DNA from: Phycisphaera sp.
Lineage (GTDB): Bacteria; Planctomycetota; Phycisphaerae; Phycisphaerales; Zrk34
Reading direction: 5' to 3'
Assembly (NCBI GenBank): GCA_016125285.1
Contig: WGMA01000027.1
Span: forward strand, 62,001 to 126,000
DNA length: 64,000 nucleotides
The number at the start of each line of letters is the position of its first letter. Position 1 is the stretch's first letter. A model generated the notes under the pieces. It saw nothing but the letters and a program-made list of their open reading frames with translations. It searched no databases and was not told the origin of the DNA. The position numbers and the translations under genes were made by a program. Positions 43,721 through 51,191 of the stretch are shown piece by piece.

Positions 43721-44830
43721 TTACGGCAGGTTCCACCACTTGGTGCGGTAATTGCCGCGGCGTGAGCCGGTCTCCCACATGTCTTGCTGGATGTCGATGT
43801 CGCGCGGGTCGATGTCCCACGGCGACATGAGGTGGACCGAGCCGTCACGCCAGGTGACGTTGACCTGATGACCGGTGTGCCGCGCGAAGGTCGGCATGAA
43901 CGACTCGGGGTCGGACGGGTTGGCGTCGGCCGGCAGGAACTCCGGGGACCACCAGTTGTCGTCGGCGGGGCACGCGACGGTGCGCAGGTCGTAGTCGAGC
44001 ATGAAGATCGAGTCGGAGCGGTCGGAGCGCTGCCCGGCCCACTCGTTGATCGCGTAGCTGGCCATGCCGCCGAGGATCAGCTTCGTGCCGTTGGGGTCGA
44101 CGCGTCCGACGTCGAAGATCCGCGTGATGCCCATGTCGTCCTCGACGTAGAAGTGGTAGCCCGCCGAGCCCTTGTAGAAGCTGGCTTCGACCAGGCCGTC
44201 CTCGAGGATAGTCACGTGCACGATGAAGTCGTCGCGGTCGTAGTCGCCGCCGTTGGGTCGGATGTCCTCGAACCGCAGCTCGTAGTAGTAGCCGGGCTTG
44301 CCGGGCGTGCCGGATTCGTTGCGGATGTCGGTATAGACGCCGACCTCGATGGGCATGTGGTGGTTGTAGGTCTGGTTATCGAAGCTGAGGACCTTGATGG
44401 ACCCGGACACGCCGACCATCGGCTCGTCGTCCTCGGGGCAGATGAAGACCTTGTAGTTGCGGTCGATGGCGGGGGCGGTGAAGCCGACCCATCCCGACGC
44501 GGCGAAGGGCAGCGCGGGGGCCATGTCTTCGGGGGTGGTCATCAGGTAGGGGCGGAGCGAGGAGGTCCAGTCGCCGCCGGGCATACCGGGCACGCCGGGC
44601 TGCGAGGCGTCGGAGATCGCGCGCTGGCGGGTCTCGCCGCCGTACTGGATCGCCTGGTTCATCCACGCGTTGTAGATCTCGTGGAGGTTCGCCGAGCACG
44701 TGGCGACGTACGCCGAACGCACCGACTTGTTGATCGCGGGGATCACCATCGCCAGCAGCAGCATGATGATGGCCATGACCACCAGCAGCTCGACGATCGT
44801 AAAGCCGTTGTGACGTGTGGAGCGATTCAT
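43721..44830 (-). CDS. Prepilin-like (type IV pilin/type II secretion) pseudopilin, planctomycete type
   Basis: The 369-residue product has a short leader ending in Gly, then FTIVELLVVMAIIMLLLAMV: the prepilin peptidase site (G/F, Glu at +5) and hydrophobic stem. The large C-terminal part (RNYKVFICPEDDEP..., FARHTGHQVNVTWRDGSVHL) resembles the big planctomycete pseudopilins with a C-terminal GxVH/L tail. The start at 44830 is set by GGAGAG six bases upstream. Its ATGA overlaps the stop of the HEAT-repeat gene, so the two are translationally coupled. The exported partner system is not in this window. Confidence 0.88.
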   Translation of the reverse strand: MNRSTRHNGFTIVELLVVMAIIMLLLAMVIPAINKSVRSAYVATCSANLHEIYNAWMNQAIQYGGETRQRAISDASQPGVPGMPGGDWTSSLRPYLMTTPEDMAPALPFAASGWVGFTAPAIDRNYKVFICPEDDEPMVGVSGSIKVLSFDNQTYNHHMPIEVGVYTDIRNESGTPGKPGYYYELRFEDIRPNGGDYDRDDFIVHVTILEDGLVEASFYKGSAGYHFYVEDDMGITRIFDVGRVDPNGTKLILGGMASYAINEWAGQRSDRSDSIFMLDYDLRTVACPADDNWWSPEFLPADANPSDPESFMPTFARHTGHQVNVTWRDGSVHLMSPWDIDPRDIDIQQDMWETGSRRGNYRTKWWNLP

Positions 44831-45477
44831 CGTTTGCTCTCCAGTCTCTTCAGGTAGTCGTCGTGCGCCTGTTCCATGCCGGGCCACACGGTTTCGATCT
44901 TGCGGATCGCCGCGGCGTTCGCCGCCGGGGTGTCTTCGGCCACGTAGCCGTAGTCGCGTCCGAGCATCTTCTTGATCGCGCCGTACGCGCTGCGCCGCAC
45001 CGCCAGGTCGTCGTCACGCAGCGCCTTGACCAGCGCCGGCATGCCCTCCCACGCCTGCAGCGTCCCCAGCGAACGCGCCGCCGCCGCACGCACCTCCGCC
45101 GCGTGGTCCTCCGCCAGGATCGCCGCCACCTTGTTGCGGTCGACATCGTCGCGATGAAAACTGCCCAGCCCCGCCACCGCCGCCTCACGCACCTCCGGCC
45201 GCGGATCGCGCGCCACCGCGAACACCACCGGCACCGCCTCCGGACGCGCCGGATTCGCCAGCATCAACACCGCCCGCTTCGCCACACGCGTGTCCGGGTC
45301 CGACGCGTAACGCGTCAGCGTCTTCGTCGATTGGTCCGGCGTCAGCTGCTTGACCAGTTCGGAATCGCCCGGCTTCGTCGGTATGCGCACCGCGTCCGCC
45401 TCGCCGCGCAGCCCGACGAATATCCCGGCGAGACCCGCCAGAATGACGAATACAACCACAGCAACTTTGCGCTGCAT
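44827..45477 (-). CDS. Membrane-anchored HEAT-repeat protein
   Basis: The 216-residue product has an N-terminal anchor (VAVVVFVILAGLAGIFVGL) followed by HEAT/PBS-lyase-type repeats: DPDTRVAKRAVLMLAN, DPRPEVREAAVAGLGSF, DHAAEVRAAAARSLGTL and DDDLAVRRSAYGAIKKM. Repeats of this kind are protein-interaction scaffolds. AGGG about eight bases before the ATG supports the start at 45477; the frame extends upstream but without domain content. Its stop overlaps the pseudopilin start, so a joint role in that secretion or adhesion machinery is likely. Confidence 0.82.
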   Translation of the reverse strand: MQRKVAVVVFVILAGLAGIFVGLRGEADAVRIPTKPGDSELVKQLTPDQSTKTLTRYASDPDTRVAKRAVLMLANPARPEAVPVVFAVARDPRPEVREAAVAGLGSFHRDDVDRNKVAAILAEDHAAEVRAAAARSLGTLQAWEGMPALVKALRDDDLAVRRSAYGAIKKMLGRDYGYVAEDTPAANAAAIRKIETVWPGMEQAHDDYLKRLESKR

Positions 45478-45734
45478 TGACGTGCCCTGATGTACGTGCC
45501 CACGGCCGAATCGCACGATCCCGGATGACAGTGCGACGGCCGATTTTGCCCTGTGTCGGAACCCTACGGAGGTTCTCTCGTTGCGAGAGAGTGGTGGGTA
45601 GAGAACCCGACACAAGCAAATAATACACCGATGACCCCCAAATGACCATACGATAGGACAGATGTCACGCAAAACAATAGTTCTGCGTGGCGCATGCGTG
45701 AAATCTGCGTGGATTGCCGGGAACGGCGGGGCGG

Positions 45735-46067
45735 TCAGGCGCTGAACGACGACCCGCAGCCGCAGCTCGACGTCGCGTTGGGGTTCTTGAAAACGAACCC
45801 GCGGCCCATGATCTCGTCCTTGAAGTCGATCTGCGTGCCCTCGAGGTACAGGTGCGACTTCTGGTCGCACACCACGTGGATGCCGTGCGCGTCGAACTCC
45901 CAGTCGCTGTCCGACTTCTTGTCCGTCAGGTCCAGCACGTACGTAAACCCGCTGCACCCGCCACCCTTCACGCCCACACGCAGGTACGTCTTGGCCATGT
46001 CCAGATTCTGCTTCTCGCAGATGTCACGGATCTCGTTCGCGGCGTTTTCACTGATCTCAACTGCCAT
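45735..46067 (-). CDS. A-type Fe-S carrier (HesB/IscA/ErpA family)
   Basis: The 110-residue cytoplasmic protein accepts or delivers Fe-S clusters to apoproteins. All three cluster cysteines are present: GGGCSGFTY and the C-terminal SSCGCGSSF (CxC). The conserved FKDEIMGRGFVFKNPNA segment precedes it. The start is set by GAGGAG before 46067. A GTGACA / TATAAT promoter lies upstream, and a short palindrome (GGGCCGAATGGCCC) sits just before the ribosome site. A cysteine desulfurase gene lies 5 kb away at 51192. No iscU or sufB is adjacent. Confidence 0.93.
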   Translation of the reverse strand: MAVEISENAANEIRDICEKQNLDMAKTYLRVGVKGGGCSGFTYVLDLTDKKSDSDWEFDAHGIHVVCDQKSHLYLEGTQIDFKDEIMGRGFVFKNPNATSSCGCGSSFSA

Positions 46068-46110
46068 CGCAAGTCTCCTCGGGCCATTCGGCCCATTCCC
46101 ACTCCGCCCC

Positions 46111-46138
46111 ATTATAGACCAGACAGGGGTGCTGTCAC
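46111..46138 (-). promoter_or_regulatory. Promoter of the A-type carrier gene
   Basis: On the minus strand GTGACA (46138-46133), 16 nt, then perfect TATAAT (46116-46111), 43 nt before the ATG. Confidence 0.65.
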
Positions 46139-46173
46139 ATCCATCGATTCAGATGCATATCCGGCGAGCCGGG

Positions 46174-46271
46174 TTTCAGTGCTCAGTGGTCCGTAAGATC
46201 CCCCTGTCCCCTGTCCCCTGTCCCCTGTCCCCTGTCCCCTGTCCCCTGTCCCCTGTCCCCTGTCCCCCGAC
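46174..46271. repeat. Long period-7 array: degenerate heptamers then nine CCCTGTC copies
   Basis: In one continuous 7-nt phase: TTTCAGT GCTCAGT GGTCCGT AAGATCC, nine CCCTGTC (46202-46264), and CCCCGAC (46265-46271). The last base touches the complement of the stop codon of the TonB-like gene at 46272. Confidence 0.92.
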
Positions 46272-48359
46272 TCAATCCTCGTCGGTCAGCAGCACGTGCA
46301 CCTTCAGCGTCAGCGTCTCGGGCACGCGCGACAGCGGCTCGCCCTCCGCCGTCCACTTGTAAAAGCTCGCCAGCAGCGGCCCGTCCACGTTGTCGTACCC
46401 CGTCGACTTCGTGAACTCCGCGTGCAGCACCTTCCCGCCCTTGTCGAACACGATCTTCACGTCCGGGTTGCCCGGCAGGCTCGTCCGCAAAGCGATCGCG
46501 CTGAAACGCGGGTGCACCGTGTTGATCTTGATCCCCTGCTGCGCCAGCACCTGCCCCGGCTTGATCTCCGCGTGGTCGATCAGCGTCACCGGCGGGGCCT
46601 CGGCCGTGTCGCGCGGCGCCGCCGTCGGACGCGCCACCTGTGTCACCGCCGACGGCGTCTGCTCCTTCTTCTCCTCCTGCGGACTCTTCTCTTCCGTCTT
46701 CTCCTCCGTCTTCTTCTCGCCGTCCGCCTCCTTCAACGCCGGGTTCTCCGGCCGCTCCGGCGCACGCGTCTTGATCGCCTTCGGATCGATCCGCGGGTCC
46801 TCCTTCTCCGGCGAGCCCGGCTCCGTCGTCGGCACCGGGACCAGCGGCAGCGACGCCACCTCCGGCCGACGCGACTTCTCTCCCTCCTGCTTCTTCGACT
46901 CCGCCGCCGGCTTCGCCTCCGGGTCCGGCTTCACCGGCGGAGCCGTCCTTTTCATCTCTTCCTTCGGCTCCGTCACCGTCTTCGTGCGCTCCGGCACGAG
47001 CGGGTCGCCCACACGCGGCAGGTTCACCGGCGGCACCACCAACGCCACCTCACGCGCCTTCGGCGCTTCCTCCGGCGGGGCCGCCTTCTCCGTCGGCTCG
47101 GCCTTCGGCGACGTCGCCGCGATCTCCGTCGGCGCCTTCGGGTCGGCCTGCTTCGTCGCCGCCGCCTCCACCACCTCCGTCTTGGCGTCCAGCTTCGGCG
47201 CCTGCTCCACCTTCTTCGACGACTCCTCCGTCGCCTTCAGCGGCTGAACCGGGTCCGCCTTACGCTCCGTCGGCTCCGCCGTCTTCGGCGTCTGCGTCGG
47301 CTCGACCTCCGGCTGCTTCGGCGCGGGCGGCGTCGGCTGCGACAGCTGCGCCACCGTCGTCGGCGCCGGCGGCGTGGGGTCCAGCGGCGCGTTCTTCACC
47401 GGCGCCGGGTCCACCATCTTCTGCACCGCCGCCTGCTCCACCTTCGACTTCCGCGCCAGCAGCTTTTCGTAATCCTCGTGGCTGATCCAGTTCACGCTCG
47501 TCTCCGACGGGTCCAGCTGACCCACCGGCGTCCGCTGCTTGAGGTCCTTCCACTCCAGCTCGCGGCTCTGCGTGTTGTTCGACCGGTCCCGGTCGTTCAC
47601 CTTCTCCAGCGGGTCCGCCGTCGCCGACACCACGTGCACGCCCGGCTCGTCGACCGTGATCTCGCCCTCCAGACGCATCACCTCGCCCGGACGAGGCCAC
47701 GCCTCCATCCGCACCGCGCTCAGCGGCTTGCCGTTGATGCTCAGCACCACGTCCGACCGCGCCGACGCCACGCCGCCCAGGTTCGCCACGTCCACGATCG
47801 CCCGCGCCGGACGACCCACCACGCGCGGCTCGGGCACCTCGAAACCGACCACCGCCAGGTCCGGCGGGTCCGCCGCGCTCGACGTCGGCGACCGCCACAC
47901 CACCGTCGCGCTCGCCACGTTGTTCGTCTCGTCGATCTCGATCACGTCGTCGTCCGGGTCGACGATCACCTGCACCTTTTTCGCGCCCGCCGACTTCGCC
48001 GTGTAGCTGAACTGCCGCTCGACCGCCGCCCCGACCGCCGTCGCCTCGCGGATCACCGTGTCGCCCACCTGCTCGTCATCGACCGTCACCAGCACCCGCA
48101 CGCCCGTCGGCGCGACCACCGTGCCCGTGTTCCGCACCTTCGCCGTGATCACCGACGCCTGACCCGCGACCCGCGGCTCGCTCACGCTCACCGACACCGC
48201 CGCCCAGTCCTTCTCCGGCACGGTCTCCAGCTTCACCTCGCCCGGCCTCGCCGACCCGTGCTCGCGCAGCACCACCACCCCGGCCGCCGTGGCGATGTGC
48301 AGCACCAACGCCACGACCAGCCCGATCGCAAGCGGCAAGATGGCTTCGCGGTCGAACAT
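46272..48359 (-). CDS. TonB-like energy transducer with two CARDB domains
   Basis: The 695-residue protein has an N-terminal membrane anchor (LPLAIGLVVALVLHIATAAG). Two CARDB-type beta domains follow at about residues 50-150 (VSVSEPRVAGQASVITAKVR) and 165-270 (PDLAVVGFEVPEPRVVGRPA), with YD-x-VIEIDETNN calcium-loop-like turns. A linker of about 270 residues rich in Pro/Lys/Glu could span the periplasm. The C-terminal domain (VHPRFSAIALRTSLPGNPDV...DNVDGPLLASFYKW) resembles the TonB C-terminal fold. exbD lies upstream on the same strand, beyond a small insertion. CARDB plus TonB-like in one chain is unusual. Confidence 0.75.
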   Translation of the reverse strand: MFDREAILPLAIGLVVALVLHIATAAGVVVLREHGSARPGEVKLETVPEKDWAAVSVSVSEPRVAGQASVITAKVRNTGTVVAPTGVRVLVTVDDEQVGDTVIREATAVGAAVERQFSYTAKSAGAKKVQVIVDPDDDVIEIDETNNVASATVVWRSPTSSAADPPDLAVVGFEVPEPRVVGRPARAIVDVANLGGVASARSDVVLSINGKPLSAVRMEAWPRPGEVMRLEGEITVDEPGVHVVSATADPLEKVNDRDRSNNTQSRELEWKDLKQRTPVGQLDPSETSVNWISHEDYEKLLARKSKVEQAAVQKMVDPAPVKNAPLDPTPPAPTTVAQLSQPTPPAPKQPEVEPTQTPKTAEPTERKADPVQPLKATEESSKKVEQAPKLDAKTEVVEAAATKQADPKAPTEIAATSPKAEPTEKAAPPEEAPKAREVALVVPPVNLPRVGDPLVPERTKTVTEPKEEMKRTAPPVKPDPEAKPAAESKKQEGEKSRRPEVASLPLVPVPTTEPGSPEKEDPRIDPKAIKTRAPERPENPALKEADGEKKTEEKTEEKSPQEEKKEQTPSAVTQVARPTAAPRDTAEAPPVTLIDHAEIKPGQVLAQQGIKINTVHPRFSAIALRTSLPGNPDVKIVFDKGGKVLHAEFTKSTGYDNVDGPLLASFYKWTAEGEPLSRVPETLTLKVHVLLTDED

Positions 48360-48465
48360 CCTTCAATATCCCTGCAAATACTCTAGTCCGTCGATCCCGC
48401 TACGGCGAATCCGCCTGTTTCACCCTTAATAACACGGTCGAAAACGGACTTTGTTCTAATGATTT

Positions 48466-48563
48466 CACCGCAGAGCCGCCGAGAAGCGCAGAGGACCGCA
48501 GACAAGGAATAAACAGATACCCCTCAGCGAACCTCCGCGCTGCTCTGTGCCTCTGCGGTGAAT
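48466..48563. repeat. Inverted GCAGAG-type period-8 repeat between the TonB-like gene and the island
   Basis: The left arm (48466-48507) has GCAGAGCC GCCGAGAA GCGCAGAG GACCGCAG. The right arm (48529-48563) on the minus strand has CCGCAGAG GCACAGAG CAGCGCGG. It is the same type as the outer arms at 41719-41861. Confidence 0.7.
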
Positions 48564-48583
48564 GGGCGTGATTGGAGCGTGGG

Positions 48584-48844
48584 TTAGAACGGGATAGAGT
48601 CGTGCGCTCTGATCGGAATGTGTGTATCTTTCCGGGGGCCGTCAACGACGATCGGGGTTCTGAACTCGTCACCGTTGATCCGAACCACCAGCATCGCCTC
48701 GCCCGGAGGGACGTCGGTTTCCTCACGAGTCCGGATAAAGGTTGGGCCAACGTTCGAGAGTGGAATGCTGGTGCTACCGCACTCAAGCCACTGTTCGACA
48801 GTAGCCGAAAAAGGAATTCGACCGAATACACCTAATCCGCTCAT
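48584..48844 (-). CDS. Small beta-rich protein of unknown function, divergent partner of a mini-kinase
   Basis: The 86-residue product starts MSGLGVFGRIPFSA and has alternating hydrophobic strands (GEAMLVVRINGDEFRTPIVV). It is not recognised. AGGGAG seven bases before the ATG (48844-48842) supports the start. The start codon overlaps that of the divergent kinase-like gene by two bases (the shared CATG). Its base composition is more balanced than the surrounding operons. The pairing suggests a functional link, for example a partner or inhibitor of the kinase, but this is inference. Confidence 0.55.
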   Translation of the reverse strand: MSGLGVFGRIPFSATVEQWLECGSTSIPLSNVGPTFIRTREETDVPPGEAMLVVRINGDEFRTPIVVDGPRKDTHIPIRAHDSIPF

Positions 48845-49337
48845 GGCCGCACTCCCTGACAACCCGCTCGAGATTGCCCAGCGATTCCTTGCTGGTTCTG
48901 GCCAAATCCAGTCAGAACTGGGCTCCGGTACCGATGGTATCGTCTACTCCACATCGCGTCCATCAGCAATCAAGGTGTTTGCCGCCCGCCAACCATACGG
49001 AAAAGAGCTCGCCGCGTACTCCAGGCTCGCCGAATTCGATGTCTCCGAATTATGCGGACATAACGTCCCGATTCTATTCGGCCACGACGACGAGACACTC
49101 GTGATCGAGATGTCCCGCGTCGTTCCGCCGTACGTTCTCGACTTCGGCAAGTCTGACGTTGACATCTGTTGGGACTTCACGGACGAGGAACTCGAGGCCC
49201 GCTTGCTGGAGCAGGCCGAAGACTTTGACGAGTACTGGCCGGTCGCTCGGGACATCTATTACGCGCTTCGGCACTACGGCATCTACTACCACGACCTGAG
49301 CCCTCGAAACGTCGCGTTCGTAAACCCGCGAGACTAG
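48843..49337 (+). CDS. Minimal protein-kinase-like protein lacking most of the C-lobe
   Basis: The 164-residue product has a glycine-rich loop (LGSGTDGIVYST), the Ala-x-Lys strand (SAIKVFAA), an alphaC-like acidic helix (YGKELAAYSRLAEFD) and the catalytic loop YHDLSPRNVAFVNPRD (HxD...N). The chain stops there, about where the DFG Asp would fall, so the rest of the C-lobe is missing. It may be a truncated gene, or a genuine mini-kinase of the small RIO/Kdo-like kind, in which the final Asp could supply the metal ligand. No ribosome site is clear. The start overlaps the divergent 86-residue gene. AT-richer codons suggest transfer. Confidence 0.6.
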   Translation: MAALPDNPLEIAQRFLAGSGQIQSELGSGTDGIVYSTSRPSAIKVFAARQPYGKELAAYSRLAEFDVSELCGHNVPILFGHDDETLVIEMSRVVPPYVLDFGKSDVDICWDFTDEELEARLLEQAEDFDEYWPVARDIYYALRHYGIYYHDLSPRNVAFVNPRD

Positions 49338-49402
49338 CTCGTTTCAGGCGCGATCGTTCGACGAGTACATCACGCAGGAGTCAGCCAAATCTTGCCGCCG
49401 AC

Positions 49403-49437
49403 TGGCTCCTGACACCTGGCCACTGCCTACTTCTCCG
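49403..49437. repeat. Period-7 array covering the exbD stop codon
   Basis: TGGCTCC TGACACC TGGCCAC TGCCTAC TTCTCCG. The complement of the exbD stop (49427-49429) falls inside the fourth unit. It is very similar to the murC array at 19360-19390, which also covers a stop codon. Confidence 0.78.
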
Positions 49438-49873
49438 CCTTGCCCGAGTCCGGCGCGCCCACGATGTAGAGATCCTTGATCCCCAACTGTCGCACCGTGT
49501 CGATCAGCTTGATCAGCAGCGGCCCGCGGTCCACGCCGCCCGCCTCGGCGTCCAGCGCCACGAACACCGCCGGCGGGTCCGGCTGCTGCGCCAGCACCGT
49601 CAGCCGCTCACGCAGCGCCTCGAACGTTGTCGCCTTCTGGTTGAGGTAGATCGTCGAGTCCTTGCCGACCGTGATCCCCGTGATCCGCGACTCGGTCACC
49701 TGCTGCGACGCCGCGAGCGTCGGAAACTTCATCGGCAACACCCGCGCCTGCACCGTCAGCACCAGCGAGTAAATAAAGAACGTCAGCAGCAGAAAGATGA
49801 TGTCCAGCAACGGCGTCATCTCGATCCGCGCATCGTCCGTCCCCATCGCCTTGTCCACCAGTCGCTGTCGCAT
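49427..49873 (-). CDS. exbD: ExbD/TolR biopolymer transport protein
   Basis: The 148-residue protein has one membrane span near residue 20 (MTPLLDIIFLLLTFFIYSLV) with the essential Asp that conducts protons in ExbD/TolR. The periplasmic domain is ITVGKDSTIYLNQKATTFEA...VALDAEAGGVDRGPLLIKLI. The start at 49873 is chosen because a TATAAT box at 49886-49881 overlaps the upstream alternative ATG. This predicts a leaderless message (7-nt gap). The TonB-like gene at 46272-48359 is the likely partner. No exbB is seen in this window. Confidence 0.9.
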   Translation of the reverse strand: MRQRLVDKAMGTDDARIEMTPLLDIIFLLLTFFIYSLVLTVQARVLPMKFPTLAASQQVTESRITGITVGKDSTIYLNQKATTFEALRERLTVLAQQPDPPAVFVALDAEAGGVDRGPLLIKLIDTVRQLGIKDLYIVGAPDSGKAEK

Positions 49874-49880
49874 GGCGAGC

Positions 49881-49886
49881 ATTATA
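49881..49886 (-). promoter_or_regulatory. -10 box of exbD, seven bases before its ATG
   Basis: Perfect TATAAT on the minus strand followed by GCTCGCC and ATG (49873). No good -35 element is seen. Confidence 0.5.
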
Positions 49887-49920
49887 GGGGTTGTTGCGGC
49901 CCGGGGCCCTGGTTGCCCGG

Positions 49921-50352
49921 TCATTCCTCACCGCAGTAGATGACGCGATGGCCCTCGTCATGAAACAGCAGGCCGATCGCGCGCGTCGCGGGGCAGAACG
50001 CGATCACGTCACCGCCATCCAGCATCGCCCGATTCTCATGTTCGGCCCTGTAGGTCGAAGCAAATCGCTTGAAGTCGACAACATCAATCCGAAACGGCTC
50101 ACGACGTTCCGTGTCGCAGTAGGAATTGACGAGCCAAAGGTAGTCGCGGGCCTTGTTGGAGAGCAGGGCACGCAAGACGAACGCGCACTCGCCGTCTGCG
50201 TCGAGATCCGGGTATCCCGCGTCGCGGATGACTTCGGGCCCGTATGGCTTGATAGCCCCAAAGAGACCATCCGACGAAATGTCGCGTTCCGATGCCGCCT
50301 TACCGCGAAGGTCGAAGGCGGCGTTCAGATCATCAATCATTTGCTGCCACAT
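49921..50352 (-). CDS. Hypothetical soluble protein, probably acquired
   Basis: The 143-residue product is not recognised. It is acidic, with mixed alpha/beta character (MIDDLNAAFDLRGKAASE; DYLWLVNSYCDTERREPFRI; AIGLLFHDEGHRVIYCGEE). There is no signal peptide or membrane segment. Codons are less GC-rich than the flanking genes. GGAG ten bases before the ATG and TATAAC about 28 nt before it fit expression. It stands alone upstream of exbD, next to the long gene-free palindromic region. It could be an immunity or SUKH-like orphan, but no motif proves it. Confidence 0.6.
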   Translation of the reverse strand: MWQQMIDDLNAAFDLRGKAASERDISSDGLFGAIKPYGPEVIRDAGYPDLDADGECAFVLRALLSNKARDYLWLVNSYCDTERREPFRIDVVDFKRFASTYRAEHENRAMLDGGDVIAFCPATRAIGLLFHDEGHRVIYCGEE

Positions 50353-50739
50353 GAATGGTTACTCCGGAAACGCGTCGTGTTATACCACCACCAGTGAGAC
50401 CGTGACAGTGCTGAACGATCGTGCGCAAGAGCGCGCACGTCAAACACCGTCAGCCCGATTTTGCCACGAAAAAGTCAACGCACGCCGCGACCTCTACTTA
50501 CACCGTCGCCCCGCGCGCGTCGCGACGCCCCCGTGCGCACCTGCGCGTCGCTGCGACCACTTATAGAGGGTTATTACATGATCCAAACCCCAGACAACGT
50601 ACGCGCTCACCGCGCCGTGCGCCCCGCACCTCCCATGGCAAGCCCACGGCTCCGAGCGCAGCGAGACGACGTGGGATCCCCTTGGAATCCGGCTCGCCCC
50701 GCGCGAACACGGTTCATACCCGCCAGCGCGCATTATGTA

Positions 50740-50754
50740 CCCCCCCCCCCCCCC
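50740..50754. repeat. Poly-C tract of 15 bases
   Basis: Fifteen consecutive C residues on the plus strand, between GTA and GAATAT. Tracts of this length are prone to slippage. It lies just outside the palindromic junction at 50783-51142. Confidence 0.95.
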
Positions 50755-50782
50755 GAATATCGGCGCGTTGTCGCAGCACTGC

Positions 50783-51142
50783 CCGCATGGGGCCTCGCCG
50801 GCCCCCTGCGCGACCCCCGCTCCACCCCGTGGCGCCCGTCGCGACACGACATGCGCACGTGTTCGATCGCATATCTTTCCCCGCACGGCCCCATCTGCCG
50901 GCGAGGGCCGCGCGGGGAAAGACATGCTGGTGGGGCAGAGCCGATACGACACGGGCCGCGTGCGACCCGTCGTTCGACACACCCCCCAACCACACAACCA
51001 GCCTGCTGCCTTCGGCAAAGCCCTCGCCAGAGCCGGGGCTTTGCCGAAGGCAGCGGGCGATCGAACACGCGGGGCCGTCCCCCCGTGCGGCGCGCGCCAC
51101 GACGCTCAGCGGGGGTCGCGCAGGGGGCGGAGCCCCATGCGG
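50783..51142. other. Multi-branch palindromic element (possible structured RNA or cruciform DNA)
   Basis: Nested exact inverted blocks form a long imperfect closing stem: 50783-50793 with 51132-51142 (11 bp), 50801-50821 with 51108-51128 (21 bp) and 50858-50870 with 51057-51069 (13 bp). Inside it are hairpin A (50875-50891 with 50905-50921, 17 bp, one mismatch), hairpin C (50926-50931 with 50997-51002, plus an inner stem near 50946-50973) and hairpin B (51005-51023 with 51036-51054, 19 bp perfect). Hairpin A begins four bases after the closing stem and hairpin B ends two bases before it. No convincing gene lies here; open frames reflect GC bias. The rest of the gap 50353-51191 shows only a poly-C tract and TATAGA at 50562. 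Confidence 0.7.
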
Positions 51143-51191
51143 TGCGGATACAACACCAGCGCGATACCCATTACGATGTTGCAGAACCCAC

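Noticed and set aside
46202-46264. CRISPR array
   Set aside because: The nine CCCTGTC units are directly contiguous with no spacers, so this is a microsatellite-like tandem array.
50421-51191. Upstream extension of the cysteine desulfurase, or independent Pro/Arg-rich proteins across the gap
   Set aside because: Several frames on both strands are open at once, with compositions dictated by C-rich palindromes. No ribosome site, motif or codon periodicity was seen.
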